Assembly: GCF_047946665.1 (NCBI RefSeq)
Contig: NZ_CP172312.1
Span: 2,232,001 to 2,296,000 of the forward strand
From: Allohahella sp002354735
GTDB lineage: Bacteria > Pseudomonadota > Gammaproteobacteria > Pseudomonadales > Oleiphilaceae
Direction of reading: 5' to 3'
Length of the DNA: 64,000 nt
Shown: piece after piece, positions 44,081 to 52,737 of the stretch
Numbering within the stretch: position 1 is the stretch's first letter
How the letters are laid out: the number at the start of each line of letters is the position of its first letter
Made by a program: the position numbers and the translations under genes
The notes under the pieces: model-generated
Told to the model about the DNA's origin: nothing
Seen by the model: the letters and a program-made list of their open reading frames with translations, nothing else
Databases searched by the model: none

Positions 44081-44770
44081 TCAGCTACGCTTGCCGTAGA
44101 ATCGCGGGCGACCCACACTCATGTTTCGGGTTTCAGAGGCCAGGCGGGCATGTGGCCTGGCGTCCGGCTCCCCTGGCTCCTTCTTCTTGGAATCGGCCAC
44201 TCGATCAGATTGCCGGCGCCTCGGTTGAACGGATTCGTTTTCCCAGCTTGGTTCCGCTACGGCTTCATCCTTGCTGCCGACCCAGTATTTCTCGACGGCC
44301 ATAGCCACACGTTCTGAAATATCGTCGTCGCGACTGTAATATTCGCGATCGAGCAGCATTTCGCTGATGGCCCTGACCGCATCTGCCATTTCGTCGCAAG
44401 CCATCTGCAGACGATAACTGAGGTGTTCTATTTCATCGTCATCCATCGCCTGCATACGATGGCCGGCCTCATAGAAGAACGCGTTCTTGATCCAATGGCG
44501 CAGAAACAGCGCTTTCTGCAGGATATTCCAGTGCTGCTCAGGAATCTCGAGATCATAGATGATGTCTTCTGTGACCTTACCGAGTTGCGCCTGGCTGCTG
44601 GTGTACATCATCTTTCGCAGCCGGCTCTTCCAGCGACTGGCAATGCTGTGAGGGCTCGTCCCGTACAGGCCGGCAAGTGTATGCTCCAGTGCCTGTGCCT
44701 GGTAGAAAGCCTTGCCCAGAAGTGCGAGCAGGGGGACGGCGGGTTCACCGTATTCAGTTGATTTGGACAT
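44081..44770 (-). CDS. Conserved-looking helical protein of unknown function
   Basis: 229 residues. The first 160 appear all-helical (KAFYQAQALEHTLAGLYG; LFLRHWIKNAFFYEAGHRMQAM; LQMACDEMADAVRAISEML); the last 65 are polar, Lys/Arg/Glu/Pro-rich and probably disordered. The helical part with paired Arg and His has a loose HEPN-like look, but no RX4-6H ribonuclease motif can be placed, so I do not assign that family. It converges on the exonuclease-like gene with a 9-bp gap. Confidence 0.6.
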   Translation of the reverse strand: MSKSTEYGEPAVPLLALLGKAFYQAQALEHTLAGLYGTSPHSIASRWKSRLRKMMYTSSQAQLGKVTEDIIYDLEIPEQHWNILQKALFLRHWIKNAFFYEAGHRMQAMDDDEIEHLSYRLQMACDEMADAVRAISEMLLDREYYSRDDDISERVAMAVEKYWVGSKDEAVAEPSWENESVQPRRRQSDRVADSKKKEPGEPDARPHARLASETRNMSVGRPRFYGKRS

Positions 44771-44906
44771 GGTAAATCTGTAGCTCTGTCTGTTTTATAG
44801 AAGTTCGACTGGTATAAAGATTTGTTTTGTGACTATTTTCCGTGACTGTAGAGAATGAGCAGGGCAAAATCCACGCCCTAGTTAGCAGTTCCGGCAAGGA
44901 CAACAA

Positions 44907-45641
44907 ATGATCTTCAGCGCAAGCATTCAATCTGACCTCCGCGTAGCAATGCTCTGGAGCAGGTGTCTTCATTATAAGCCATTCGCGCCTGTCCTGCTTG
45001 CTACAGTACTGCTTTCCAGCCCTGCGCACGTCCTTGCGGATGATGCAGACAGCGGCGCAGCGCTGTCGTCGGCGATCGCAAATGCGCCAGCGAAGAAGAC
45101 CAAGAAGAAACGAGCGCCTGAGATCGTGCCCAAACACGAGCGCTCGTATATCGGCATATTTGGCACACAATTCGAAGTCCGTGGCGTAACGCCAGCGCGG
45201 GATGATCTGAAGTTTGATGGCGCCTCGGTCGTAGCCGGCACCTATATCAGCGAGAACTTCAGGCTCGAGGCTCGAGCCGGCACAGGCCTGGAAACAGCAG
45301 TTGCCGCAGAAGATCCCGCAAACTCACTCGAATTTGACATCGACTATTACGTATCCGGACTGGTCGGTCCACAGGCCAACCTCACGGACTATTTCCAGAT
45401 CTACGGTCTGGTAGGCGTTACTCGTCTGGTACCGTCAACCGAACGCTCGGCCCTCAGAGGTTTCCCGGACATACCGGAAGACCTGGTGGACAGCTCATTC
45501 AGCTTCTCCTACGTCCTCGGTGCAGACGTGCATATCTACTACGATATCTGGGCCTCACTGGAATTCGGCCAACTGCACAAGGACACGATAACCAATATCC
45601 GTACCGAATTCCTGAACGTCGGGCTCAAGTTCGAGTTCTAG
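44907..45641 (+). CDS. Outer-membrane beta-barrel protein (OmpA/porin-like)
   Basis: 244 residues from ATG 44907, which has AGGA at a good distance; ATG 44949 is a shorter alternative. A signal sequence (FAPVLLATVLLSSPAHVLA) precedes a short Lys-rich linker (KKTKKKRAPEIV) and an eight-strand-type barrel (RSYIGIFGTQFEVRG; FRLEARAGTGLE; YYVSGLVGPQANLTDYFQIYGLVG) ending in Phe (VGLKFEF). The linker is unusual and may contact negatively charged envelope polymers. No specific family is recognised. Confidence 0.75.
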   Translation: MIFSASIQSDLRVAMLWSRCLHYKPFAPVLLATVLLSSPAHVLADDADSGAALSSAIANAPAKKTKKKRAPEIVPKHERSYIGIFGTQFEVRGVTPARDDLKFDGASVVAGTYISENFRLEARAGTGLETAVAAEDPANSLEFDIDYYVSGLVGPQANLTDYFQIYGLVGVTRLVPSTERSALRGFPDIPEDLVDSSFSFSYVLGADVHIYYDIWASLEFGQLHKDTITNIRTEFLNVGLKFEF

Positions 45642-45654
45642 CCGCCGTCTAACT

Positions 45655-47970
45655 CTACGCCTTGTGGTTAATGAGCCAGCAGCTGTGAATCCGGTGGTTG
45701 CGGGCAAAGTCTTCCGGAATAGACTGTTTAGTGAAGTCGGTCACCTCGAAGACTTTCCGGATATCATCATCGAGCTTGAAAGATCTCAGGTTGCAGGAGA
45801 ACAATAAGGTTCCCTGCTCCGCCAGCCGCTGCATGGCTGCACGGATCATATCAGCGTGATCGCGCTGGATATCCAGAACGCCCGTCATCCGCTTCGAATT
45901 GGAGAAGCTCGGTGGATCCAGGAAGATAAGATCGAAGCGCTCCCGCTGCGTTTCCTTCGAAGACAGCCACTCCATGACATCTGCCTGTAAAAACCTGTGC
46001 TGCCCGCTGTTGAGACCGTTCAGGCCGAAATTATGGATGGCCCAATTGAGGTAGGTCTGCGACATATCGATACTCAGTGTCTCTGCTGCACCGCCAGCGG
46101 CCGCCTGCAGTGATGCCACCGAGGTATAGCTGAAGAGATTGAGCACGCGCTTACCGTTGGCCTGCTCGCGCAGCCAGCTGCGTGCTGGCCTGTGATCGAG
46201 AAAGAGGCCGGTATCGAGATAGTCGTGAAGATTCACATACACCTTCATGCCAGCTTCGTGGACCACCCGGAAGGGAGACGGCAGTGGCGCCTGCCCTGGC
46301 TGTCGAGACAGGGGTGATGGGCCAGACCTGCCAGCCTTCTCATACTGGCTATTGCCTCGCTGGCGGCTACGCTGCTTGATCACGACCTGCTGTTCACTGA
46401 GCTCGAGTACCGATGAAATCACCGCCCTCGCTGCAATGAGACGCTGCCTGGCCTTTACGGGATCCACTGACTTCGGGGCGGCATATTCCTGAAGGGACAC
46501 CTCGCCCTCGTACCAGTCCAGTGCAAAGGCGAACTCCGGAATATCAGCATCATAGAGCCGGTAACAACTCACATCGTGGCGCCCTGCCCATTTGCGGAGC
46601 TGCTTGAGATTCTTTTTCAAACGGTTGGCCAGGGTGTGCTGGTGCTCGCTCCAGACCGCAGGCTCACTGGACTGCGATGGCAAGCCAGAGAGTGGCTGTT
46701 CGCTTGTGCGAGCGAACGTGTCGCCTGGCGCCGGGGCCTCGGAGAGCCTGGCAGCGGTTTTCGGGCCACCATACAGCTCGAACACACTGAGCACGACTTC
46801 CAGGTCACCATTGTACAGCTGATACTGCTTCTTGGCCTTGAGGTGCATGACCTGCGGAACATCTGGCAAGCCTGACAGCACCGCCAGTCGACAGTTGTGC
46901 TTGAGCTGTTTCAGCACCAGTGCCCAGTCGGCGTAGAGCTGCTGGATTTCAAGTGTATTGCCCAGTCGTTCGCCATAGGGGGGGTTGGTCGCAATGAGCG
47001 AATAGGTCGAAGCCTCTGGCGCACTCATCGCCTCGGTTGCCGAACGTCGCTCCAGCTCGACGAACTCGACGACGTCGGCGCTCCTGACGTTGATGCTGGC
47101 ATGGGTCAGGGCCTTCGGATCGACATCGCGACCGAGGCAACGGCCGGTCCAGCGCTGTCGCGCAGCCGCTGCCTGAGCCGTGGCTTCAACCACCACGTTC
47201 TGCCAGAGCTCTGGCTCATGCCAGCTGGCATGCTGGAACAGCCCTGTTTCCCGCAGCAGCCCAGGCGCCTGTTGCGTAGCCATATGGGCGGCCTCGATCA
47301 GAATGGTACCAGAACCACAAAATGGATCGAGCATGGAGGCGGCAGGATCTGCGCTCACCATCTCTGGCCAGCCAGCGCGCATCAGAACGGCAGCGGCCAA
47401 ATGCTCCTTCACGGGCGCGGCGCCCTGGGCATTGCGGTAACCTCGCTGGTGCAGGCTGCGACGACTGCAGTCAAGTGCGATAGTGAAGCCACGACCGAAC
47501 CCTAGAGCTATGACCTGGCGGGCATTGTCACGGTCAAGATAGGGCGCCTCTTTCCCGGCGGCGCGAAACGCATCGACGATGCCATCCTTGACCAGCTGCG
47601 CACCAAAACCGGCACTTCGAATATCCCCATCCTGGCCCTTCGCATCGATCCAGAATGGACTCCCCGGCTTGAGCAGGCGGACCCAGTCGATGCTGGAAGC
47701 AGCCTCGGACAGCGCACTCACCTGTGTCGTTTTGTTATCCACAGCGAGGTTTATTAACACTCTGCTTACCAGACGGCTGTACATGAGCAGCCAGTAGATC
47801 TGCCCCAGGGTGGCCTGGGTAACCGCCCTGGTACGAAGCAGCTGATCTGTCTGCAGGCCGCAGCCCGCAATCTCTGACGCCACAAGATGATCGAAGCCTC
47901 GAGGGTACACCAGCTGAATCTGGGTGGTCTGCAAGCTGTCACTAAACAAGGGATTAGAATTAAAAGTCAT
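45655..47970 (-). CDS. rlmL: Bifunctional 23S rRNA methyltransferase RlmKL
   Basis: 771 residues from ATG 47970 (the frame extends to 48066 without support). The N-terminal half has a THUMP domain (about 45-155) and the RlmL methyltransferase (m2G2445) with DPFCGSGTILIEAA and NPPYGERLG; the C-terminal half is RlmK (m7G2069) with the cofactor motif VLNLFSYTSVASLQAAAGGA and DPPSFSNSKRM. The two-domain fusion is normal in gammaproteobacteria. It neighbours rmf and pyrD, as in pseudomonads, so this is a translation-related locus. Confidence 0.95.
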   Translation of the reverse strand: MTFNSNPLFSDSLQTTQIQLVYPRGFDHLVASEIAGCGLQTDQLLRTRAVTQATLGQIYWLLMYSRLVSRVLINLAVDNKTTQVSALSEAASSIDWVRLLKPGSPFWIDAKGQDGDIRSAGFGAQLVKDGIVDAFRAAGKEAPYLDRDNARQVIALGFGRGFTIALDCSRRSLHQRGYRNAQGAAPVKEHLAAAVLMRAGWPEMVSADPAASMLDPFCGSGTILIEAAHMATQQAPGLLRETGLFQHASWHEPELWQNVVVEATAQAAAARQRWTGRCLGRDVDPKALTHASINVRSADVVEFVELERRSATEAMSAPEASTYSLIATNPPYGERLGNTLEIQQLYADWALVLKQLKHNCRLAVLSGLPDVPQVMHLKAKKQYQLYNGDLEVVLSVFELYGGPKTAARLSEAPAPGDTFARTSEQPLSGLPSQSSEPAVWSEHQHTLANRLKKNLKQLRKWAGRHDVSCYRLYDADIPEFAFALDWYEGEVSLQEYAAPKSVDPVKARQRLIAARAVISSVLELSEQQVVIKQRSRQRGNSQYEKAGRSGPSPLSRQPGQAPLPSPFRVVHEAGMKVYVNLHDYLDTGLFLDHRPARSWLREQANGKRVLNLFSYTSVASLQAAAGGAAETLSIDMSQTYLNWAIHNFGLNGLNSGQHRFLQADVMEWLSSKETQRERFDLIFLDPPSFSNSKRMTGVLDIQRDHADMIRAAMQRLAEQGTLLFSCNLRSFKLDDDIRKVFEVTDFTKQSIPEDFARNHRIHSCWLINHKA

Positions 47971-48231
47971 TTTTATAGACCAAACTATTCGTTCACATGC
48001 AGCGTCTGTTAACGCTACTTTGATGGTGTGGAGACTGTCGCCCATGCATAACGCAGTGGCAAGCACAGATTAATCTTGATACCGCCACAACGGCAACGGT
48101 CGTCCGCCATGCCTGACAGGGCCCGATTCTAGCGCTCCGGTCCTCACCGGGGGCAGCCATAAAGGGCACCGGGAACTCGAGTTCTGTCAGCATTGTGTTT
48201 CCAATTTACCAGATCGTGAGGAATGGAAATA

Positions 48232-48432
48232 ATGAAGAGACAGAAGCGTGACATGTCTGAACGAGCGTATTCGAAAGGCTACCAGGTCGGCGTATCGGGT
48301 CGTTCAAAAGATCTTTGTCCAGACACCAATCACGATACATGGATGAGCGGCTGGCGTGATGGCCGCGCAGATAACTGGGATGGATTCACCGGAGTTTCCG
48401 GCCTTCACAAGCAACCTACCCTGAACGGCTGA
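48232..48432 (+). CDS. rmf: Ribosome modulation factor
   Basis: 66 residues from ATG 48232, which has GAGGA at a suitable distance; an ATG at 48223 is in frame. The sequence MKRQKRDMSERAYSKGYQVGVSGRSKDLCP followed by WMSGWRDGRADNW matches RMF, which makes inactive 100S ribosome dimers in stationary phase. It sits between divergent rlmKL and convergent pyrD. The C-terminus is about ten residues longer than the E. coli protein. Confidence 0.95.
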   Translation: MKRQKRDMSERAYSKGYQVGVSGRSKDLCPDTNHDTWMSGWRDGRADNWDGFTGVSGLHKQPTLNG

Positions 48433-48521
48433 TCAGGCAGCCAGTATGTGTTGACGAGCAGCGACCTTCCCTGGCCAGAGTCTGACCAGGCTGACTTATC
48501 CACTCACTCATCGTCGCCTCG

Positions 48522-49595
48522 TCAGGCAGCCCGATTCACGGGCTGCCCCAAATTCAGATCTGCGATAGCTTCTACAAGTGCAGGTCCAGCATAAATAAAT
48601 CCGGTATACACCTGCACCAATGCGGCGCCAGCCTTTAGTTTGGCCTCTGCGTCTGATGGCGTCATGATGCCACCCGATGCGATCACAGGCATTTCCGAGT
48701 TCACCGATTTCAACGCCGTCACCAGCCAATGCAGCAACTCGTCCGCACGCGCGGTCAATGGTGCGCCACTGAGGCCACCGATCTCACGGGCGTGCTGCGC
48801 CGTTTCCACCCCCTGGCGAGACAGCGTGGTATTAGTTGCAATCAATGCATCAATGCCGGCTCGATGCGCCTGTTCGGCCACACTTTGGACTTCTTCCTGC
48901 GTCAGGTCGGGTGCAATTTTCAAAGCGAGCGGCACATAACGGCCGGATTGCTTCTCCAGACGCGCCTGCTCAGCCTTCATTGTTTCCAGCAGCTGATCGA
49001 GGGCCGCGCCAAACTGGAGCGCTCTCAGACCGGGCGTGTTCGGTGAAGAGAGATTGATAGTGACGTAATCCGCCACATGATGAACCGCTCTGAAACAGTC
49101 AAGGTAGTCGACATGGGCAGATTCCGCGGGCGTATCCTTGTTCTTGCCGATATTGACGCCAACGATCCCCGGCCACTTACGCACCTCGAGACGCGACACC
49201 AGCTTTTCCACACCCCGGTTATTGAAGCCCATCCGGTTGATGATGGCCTGTCGATCCTCGAGACGGAACATGCGGGGCTTTTCGCTCCCGACCTGCGGCT
49301 TCGGCGTCACTGTACCTACTTCGATAAAGCCGAAACCGAGTGAGCCGAAGGCGTCGATGCACTCACCGTCCTTGTCCAGTCCAGCCGCAAGCCCAACGCG
49401 ATTCGGAAACTCGAGGCCCATGACAGTGACGACGCCGGCCTGTCCTGCAACCGAACCACGAGCAAGACGCTTCAGAAGCCCGGTGCGTTGCATGAAACGA
49501 AGGCCTGCCAATGCCTTGTCATGAGATTGCTCCGCATCCAGTCGAAACAGGAAATTTTTCATCCACGGATACATTCTTGCCAGAGCGCTCAACAT
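48522..49595 (-). CDS. pyrD: Dihydroorotate dehydrogenase (quinone), class 2
   Basis: 357 residues. The N-terminal membrane-associating helices (MYPWMKNFLFRLDAEQSHDKAL) mark a class 2 enzyme that passes electrons to ubiquinone. FMN-binding and catalytic motifs are VGLAAGLDKDGE, FIEVGTVTPKPQ, RMGFNNRG, NLSSPNTPGLR (catalytic Ser base region) and GGIMTPSDAEAKLKAGAALVQVYTGFIY. It makes orotate in pyrimidine synthesis. Confidence 0.96.
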   Translation of the reverse strand: MLSALARMYPWMKNFLFRLDAEQSHDKALAGLRFMQRTGLLKRLARGSVAGQAGVVTVMGLEFPNRVGLAAGLDKDGECIDAFGSLGFGFIEVGTVTPKPQVGSEKPRMFRLEDRQAIINRMGFNNRGVEKLVSRLEVRKWPGIVGVNIGKNKDTPAESAHVDYLDCFRAVHHVADYVTINLSSPNTPGLRALQFGAALDQLLETMKAEQARLEKQSGRYVPLALKIAPDLTQEEVQSVAEQAHRAGIDALIATNTTLSRQGVETAQHAREIGGLSGAPLTARADELLHWLVTALKSVNSEMPVIASGGIMTPSDAEAKLKAGAALVQVYTGFIYAGPALVEAIADLNLGQPVNRAA

Positions 49596-49738
49596 CCGTT
49601 GCCCTCCCTCTTTGCTACGTTTTCAACTCCGCACCAGCCGCCCGGCTCGTGTCGAGGCGGGAGTATAACGAGGCCGCAGCGAAGACGAAAGAACAGACGT
49701 CTCGGCCCTGTGGAAAGCTATTGTTTCAGGACTGTCAC

Positions 49739-49761
49739 TTATCCACGAATTCTGTGGATAA
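49739..49761. other. Inverted pair of DnaA-box-like sequences
   Basis: TTATCCACG (49739-49747) faces TGTGGATAA (49753-49761), the latter a perfect DnaA box on the minus strand, with only five bases between. Together they make a 23-bp inverted repeat in a 263-bp gap between pyrD and a permease gene. The rest of the gap holds no gene. It may bind DnaA, or simply be a symmetric operator. Confidence 0.5.
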
Positions 49762-49858
49762 CTGTGTGTGTATCGCAATAGCAACCTCCCGGAGCCTACT
49801 GCGGCGCGGCTTTGACGCAGATCGTGCGAAATTTGTCCAGGTCGATTGCCAGCACTAC

Positions 49859-50587
49859 TTATGAAAAAAAGGACGTGTATAAAGTTCGGAATGCAAGCCC
49901 TGTCAGCACCAATTTAAACCAAAATTTGAAGCGATCTTCATTGACATGTTGAAGAACACGCAGTCCGACCTTCGTTCCTACCCAGGCGGCCAACACCATG
50001 CAGACCAGCACAGTAAGCCATGGCAGAAAGCTGAAACCGGCCAGCCCGAACACCAGAATTTTCAGACCATGCTGTGTAGTCATACAGGTAGAAAAGAGTG
50101 CGGTATAGCGCCATTTATCCAGACCCGAGCGGCCAATCCAGGCTGAAACCAGTGGTCCTGTGGCGCCTACGAGCATGGTGGCCAGGGTAGTGAGCAGGCC
50201 GCCTGTCATCAGACCCAGCGGACTCCGTAAGCCCAGCTGAGGCACCTTGCCCCAGCAGAGATAGAGTATGAAGAGCGAAATGATGACGGGAATCCATTGC
50301 TGATCCATACGTACCAGCAGTGCGACCGCCATCACCGAGGCCACCAGCGCACCGCCTGCGAAAAACAGCGCCTGCGAAGTGTCCAGATGCTCCCGGGTCA
50401 AGACCGCCCTGCTCGCGTTGGAGCCCATCTGCACGAGACCGTGTAGCGGAATGAGCGCCAGCGGCGGTACCAGACCCGCCATGATGATGATCAACAACGA
50501 GCCACCACCGACCCCCAACGCAGCCGTCAAGACCGAACCGGTGAAGCTCGCCACAGACAGCAGGATAAGATCGATGACCGAAATCAT
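49859..50587 (-). CDS. TauE/SafE (TSUP) family permease
   Basis: About 242 residues from ATG 50587 (GTG 50611, only 3 bases from the uvrB stop, is in frame). Eight hydrophobic helices begin IDLILLSVASFTGSVLTAALGVGGGSLLII, the usual TSUP first helix with its Gly-rich turn, and the second-half repeat has MTGGLLTTLATMLVGATGPLVSAWIG. The family exports sulfite, sulfoacetate or other organosulfur anions; the substrate here is unknown. Probably co-transcribed with uvrB. Confidence 0.9.
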   Translation of the reverse strand: MISVIDLILLSVASFTGSVLTAALGVGGGSLLIIIMAGLVPPLALIPLHGLVQMGSNASRAVLTREHLDTSQALFFAGGALVASVMAVALLVRMDQQWIPVIISLFILYLCWGKVPQLGLRSPLGLMTGGLLTTLATMLVGATGPLVSAWIGRSGLDKWRYTALFSTCMTTQHGLKILVFGLAGFSFLPWLTVLVCMVLAAWVGTKVGLRVLQHVNEDRFKFWFKLVLTGLAFRTLYTSFFS

Positions 50588-50614
50588 CTCTGGTAACAGC
50601 GAGTCGAACACCGC

Positions 50615-52633
50615 TCAGGCCATCAGACTGTTGGTCTTGATCTTCTGCAAGCGGTCGCGAAGTTGGGCGGCCTTCTCGAATTCGAGGTTCCTGGCCGCTT
50701 CGTACATGGCATCTTCGAGCGCCTTGAGCGCCTTCATGGCCTGCTTCGGATCGTCTGGCAGAACATCAGGGCCAGTGTAGTCCGCAGTCGGTTCGGCCAC
50801 CTTGCGCTGCGCAGGACCTTTCTTCTTGCCCGGGTTATAGGCGCCTTCCATGATGTCCTGCACATTCTTGTCCAGGGCGGTCGGGGTAATGCCGTGTTCG
50901 AGGTTATGCTCGATCTGCTTGTTGCGGCGGCGCTCGGTTTCGTCCAGCGCCCGCTGCATGCTGTCAGTTATCTTGTCCGCATACAGGATGGCCCGCCCAC
51001 GCAGGTTTCGCGCAGCTCGGCCGATGGTCTGTATCAGCGAGCGATCACTGCGCAGGAAGCCTTCCTTGTCGGCATCGAGTATGGCGACGAGAGAGACCTC
51101 AGGCATGTCCAGGCCCTCCCTGAGCAGGTTGATGCCGACGAGCACGTCGAACACGCCAAGCCTGAGATCACGAATGATTTCGACCCGTTCAACAGTATCG
51201 ATATCCGAATGCAGGTAGCGGACCCGCACGCCATGCTCCATCAGGTAATCCGTAAGATCCTCCGCCATCCGCTTGGTCAGCACCGTTACCAGGACGCGCT
51301 CCTGGCGCTCGACCGTGGTTCGGATCTGACCCATCAGATCATCAACCTGTGTCTTGGCTGGCAGGATCTCGATCACAGGATCAATGAGGCCGGTCGGCCG
51401 CACCACCTGTTCCACGATCTGCCCCTGATGCTCAGCTTCATATTTGCTCGGCGTGGCGGACACGAAAATGGTCTGCGGCGCCGTGCGCTCCCACTCGTCA
51501 AAACGAAGTGGCCGGTTATCGAGCGCCGAAGGTAGCCTGAAACCGTATTCGACCAGCGTCTCCTTGCGCGAACGGTCACCACGGTACATGGCGCCAATCT
51601 GAGGGACGGTCGCGTGTGACTCGTCGATGATGAGCAGCGCATCTGGCGGCAGGTAGTCGTAGAGGGTCGGTGGCGGCTCGCCTGTGGCACGACCGGACAG
51701 GTAGCGGCTGTAGTTCTCGATGCCGTTACAGTAGCCAAGCTCCTGCATCATCTCGAGATCGTAGCGGCAGCGCTCCTCGAGTCGCTGGGCTTCAAGGAGG
51801 CGATGATTGTCACGCAGGTTCTTCAGGCGCTCGGTCAGCTCGCTCTTGATGCCACTGATGGCGTCGAGGATGATCTGACGGGGCGTGACATAGTGCGTCT
51901 TGGGGTAAATAGTGGCTCGCGGCACCTTGCGAATGACTTCCCCGGTGAGCGGATCGAACCATGAAAGCGACTCGACCTCATCATCGAAGAGCTCGATTCG
52001 CAGGGCCTCGCTCTCGGATTCAGCCGGAAACACGTCAATCACGTCCCCCCTCACCCGATAATTGGCCCGATGCAGTTCGACATCGTTACGCTTGTACTGC
52101 AGCTCTGCCAGCCGCCTGACTATGGTGCGCTGATCAATAGTATCCCCGCGGTCCAGGTGCAGCATCATCTTCATGTAGGACTTCGGATCGCCGAGACCAT
52201 AAATGCAGGAGACCGTGGCCACGATGATGACATCGCGGCGCTCCATCAAGGCCTTGGTAGCCGACAGCCGCATTTGCTCGATATGCTCGTTGACCGACGA
52301 ATCCTTCTCGATAAAGGTGTCCGAAGACGGCACATAGGCTTCTGGCTGGTAGTAGTCGTAGTAAGACACAAAATATTCGACGGCGTTATTCGGGAAAAAT
52401 TCCTTGAACTCGCCATAGAGCTGCGCGGCCAGTGTCTTGTTGTGCGCCAGTACCATGGTTGGCCGGTTCACCTGTGAGATGACATTGGCCATGGTGTAGG
52501 TCTTGCCGCTACCGGTCACCCCCAAAAGGGTCTGATGGCTCAGACCATCGTTCAGCCCCTCTACGAGCTTCGCGATCGCCTGAGGCTGATCGCCCGCCGG
52601 CGCATAGGTACTCTTCAGTTCAAATGATTTCAT
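50615..52633 (-). CDS. uvrB: UvrABC system protein B
   Basis: 672 residues, normal length for UvrB, the damage-verifying helicase-like subunit of nucleotide excision repair. Walker A GVTGSGKTYTMANV near residue 39-52, the beta-hairpin YYDYYQPEAYVPSSD, helicase motif II LLIIDESHATVPQ, motif VI QTIGRAARN and a C-terminal UVR domain (AMYEAARNLEFEKAAQLRDRLQKIK) that binds UvrC/UvrA. Divergent from the aminotransferase gene, as in Pseudomonas. No clear LexA box is visible in the shared gap. Confidence 0.97.
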   Translation of the reverse strand: MKSFELKSTYAPAGDQPQAIAKLVEGLNDGLSHQTLLGVTGSGKTYTMANVISQVNRPTMVLAHNKTLAAQLYGEFKEFFPNNAVEYFVSYYDYYQPEAYVPSSDTFIEKDSSVNEHIEQMRLSATKALMERRDVIIVATVSCIYGLGDPKSYMKMMLHLDRGDTIDQRTIVRRLAELQYKRNDVELHRANYRVRGDVIDVFPAESESEALRIELFDDEVESLSWFDPLTGEVIRKVPRATIYPKTHYVTPRQIILDAISGIKSELTERLKNLRDNHRLLEAQRLEERCRYDLEMMQELGYCNGIENYSRYLSGRATGEPPPTLYDYLPPDALLIIDESHATVPQIGAMYRGDRSRKETLVEYGFRLPSALDNRPLRFDEWERTAPQTIFVSATPSKYEAEHQGQIVEQVVRPTGLIDPVIEILPAKTQVDDLMGQIRTTVERQERVLVTVLTKRMAEDLTDYLMEHGVRVRYLHSDIDTVERVEIIRDLRLGVFDVLVGINLLREGLDMPEVSLVAILDADKEGFLRSDRSLIQTIGRAARNLRGRAILYADKITDSMQRALDETERRRNKQIEHNLEHGITPTALDKNVQDIMEGAYNPGKKKGPAQRKVAEPTADYTGPDVLPDDPKQAMKALKALEDAMYEAARNLEFEKAAQLRDRLQKIKTNSLMA

Positions 52634-52737
52634 ACGTCCTTCAATCCGTGTCAGGCGCTATCGATGCAAACAGCCTGATGTTACAATTTCGCCCAGCGTT
52701 TTCTCCCACTCTCAACAATCAAGAAAGGATCGCCTGC

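Noticed and set aside
44081..44770. HEPN toxin with an antitoxin next to it
   Set aside because: No RX4-6H motif could be placed and the neighbouring gene is not a recognised antitoxin; only a helical look remains.
50663..51535. 290-codon plus-strand frame across uvrB
   Set aside because: Antisense of uvrB, no family similarity seen.
52634..52737. LexA box for uvrB
   Set aside because: uvrB is SOS-controlled in some species, but no CTG-N10-CAG site with the proper flanks was found in the gap.
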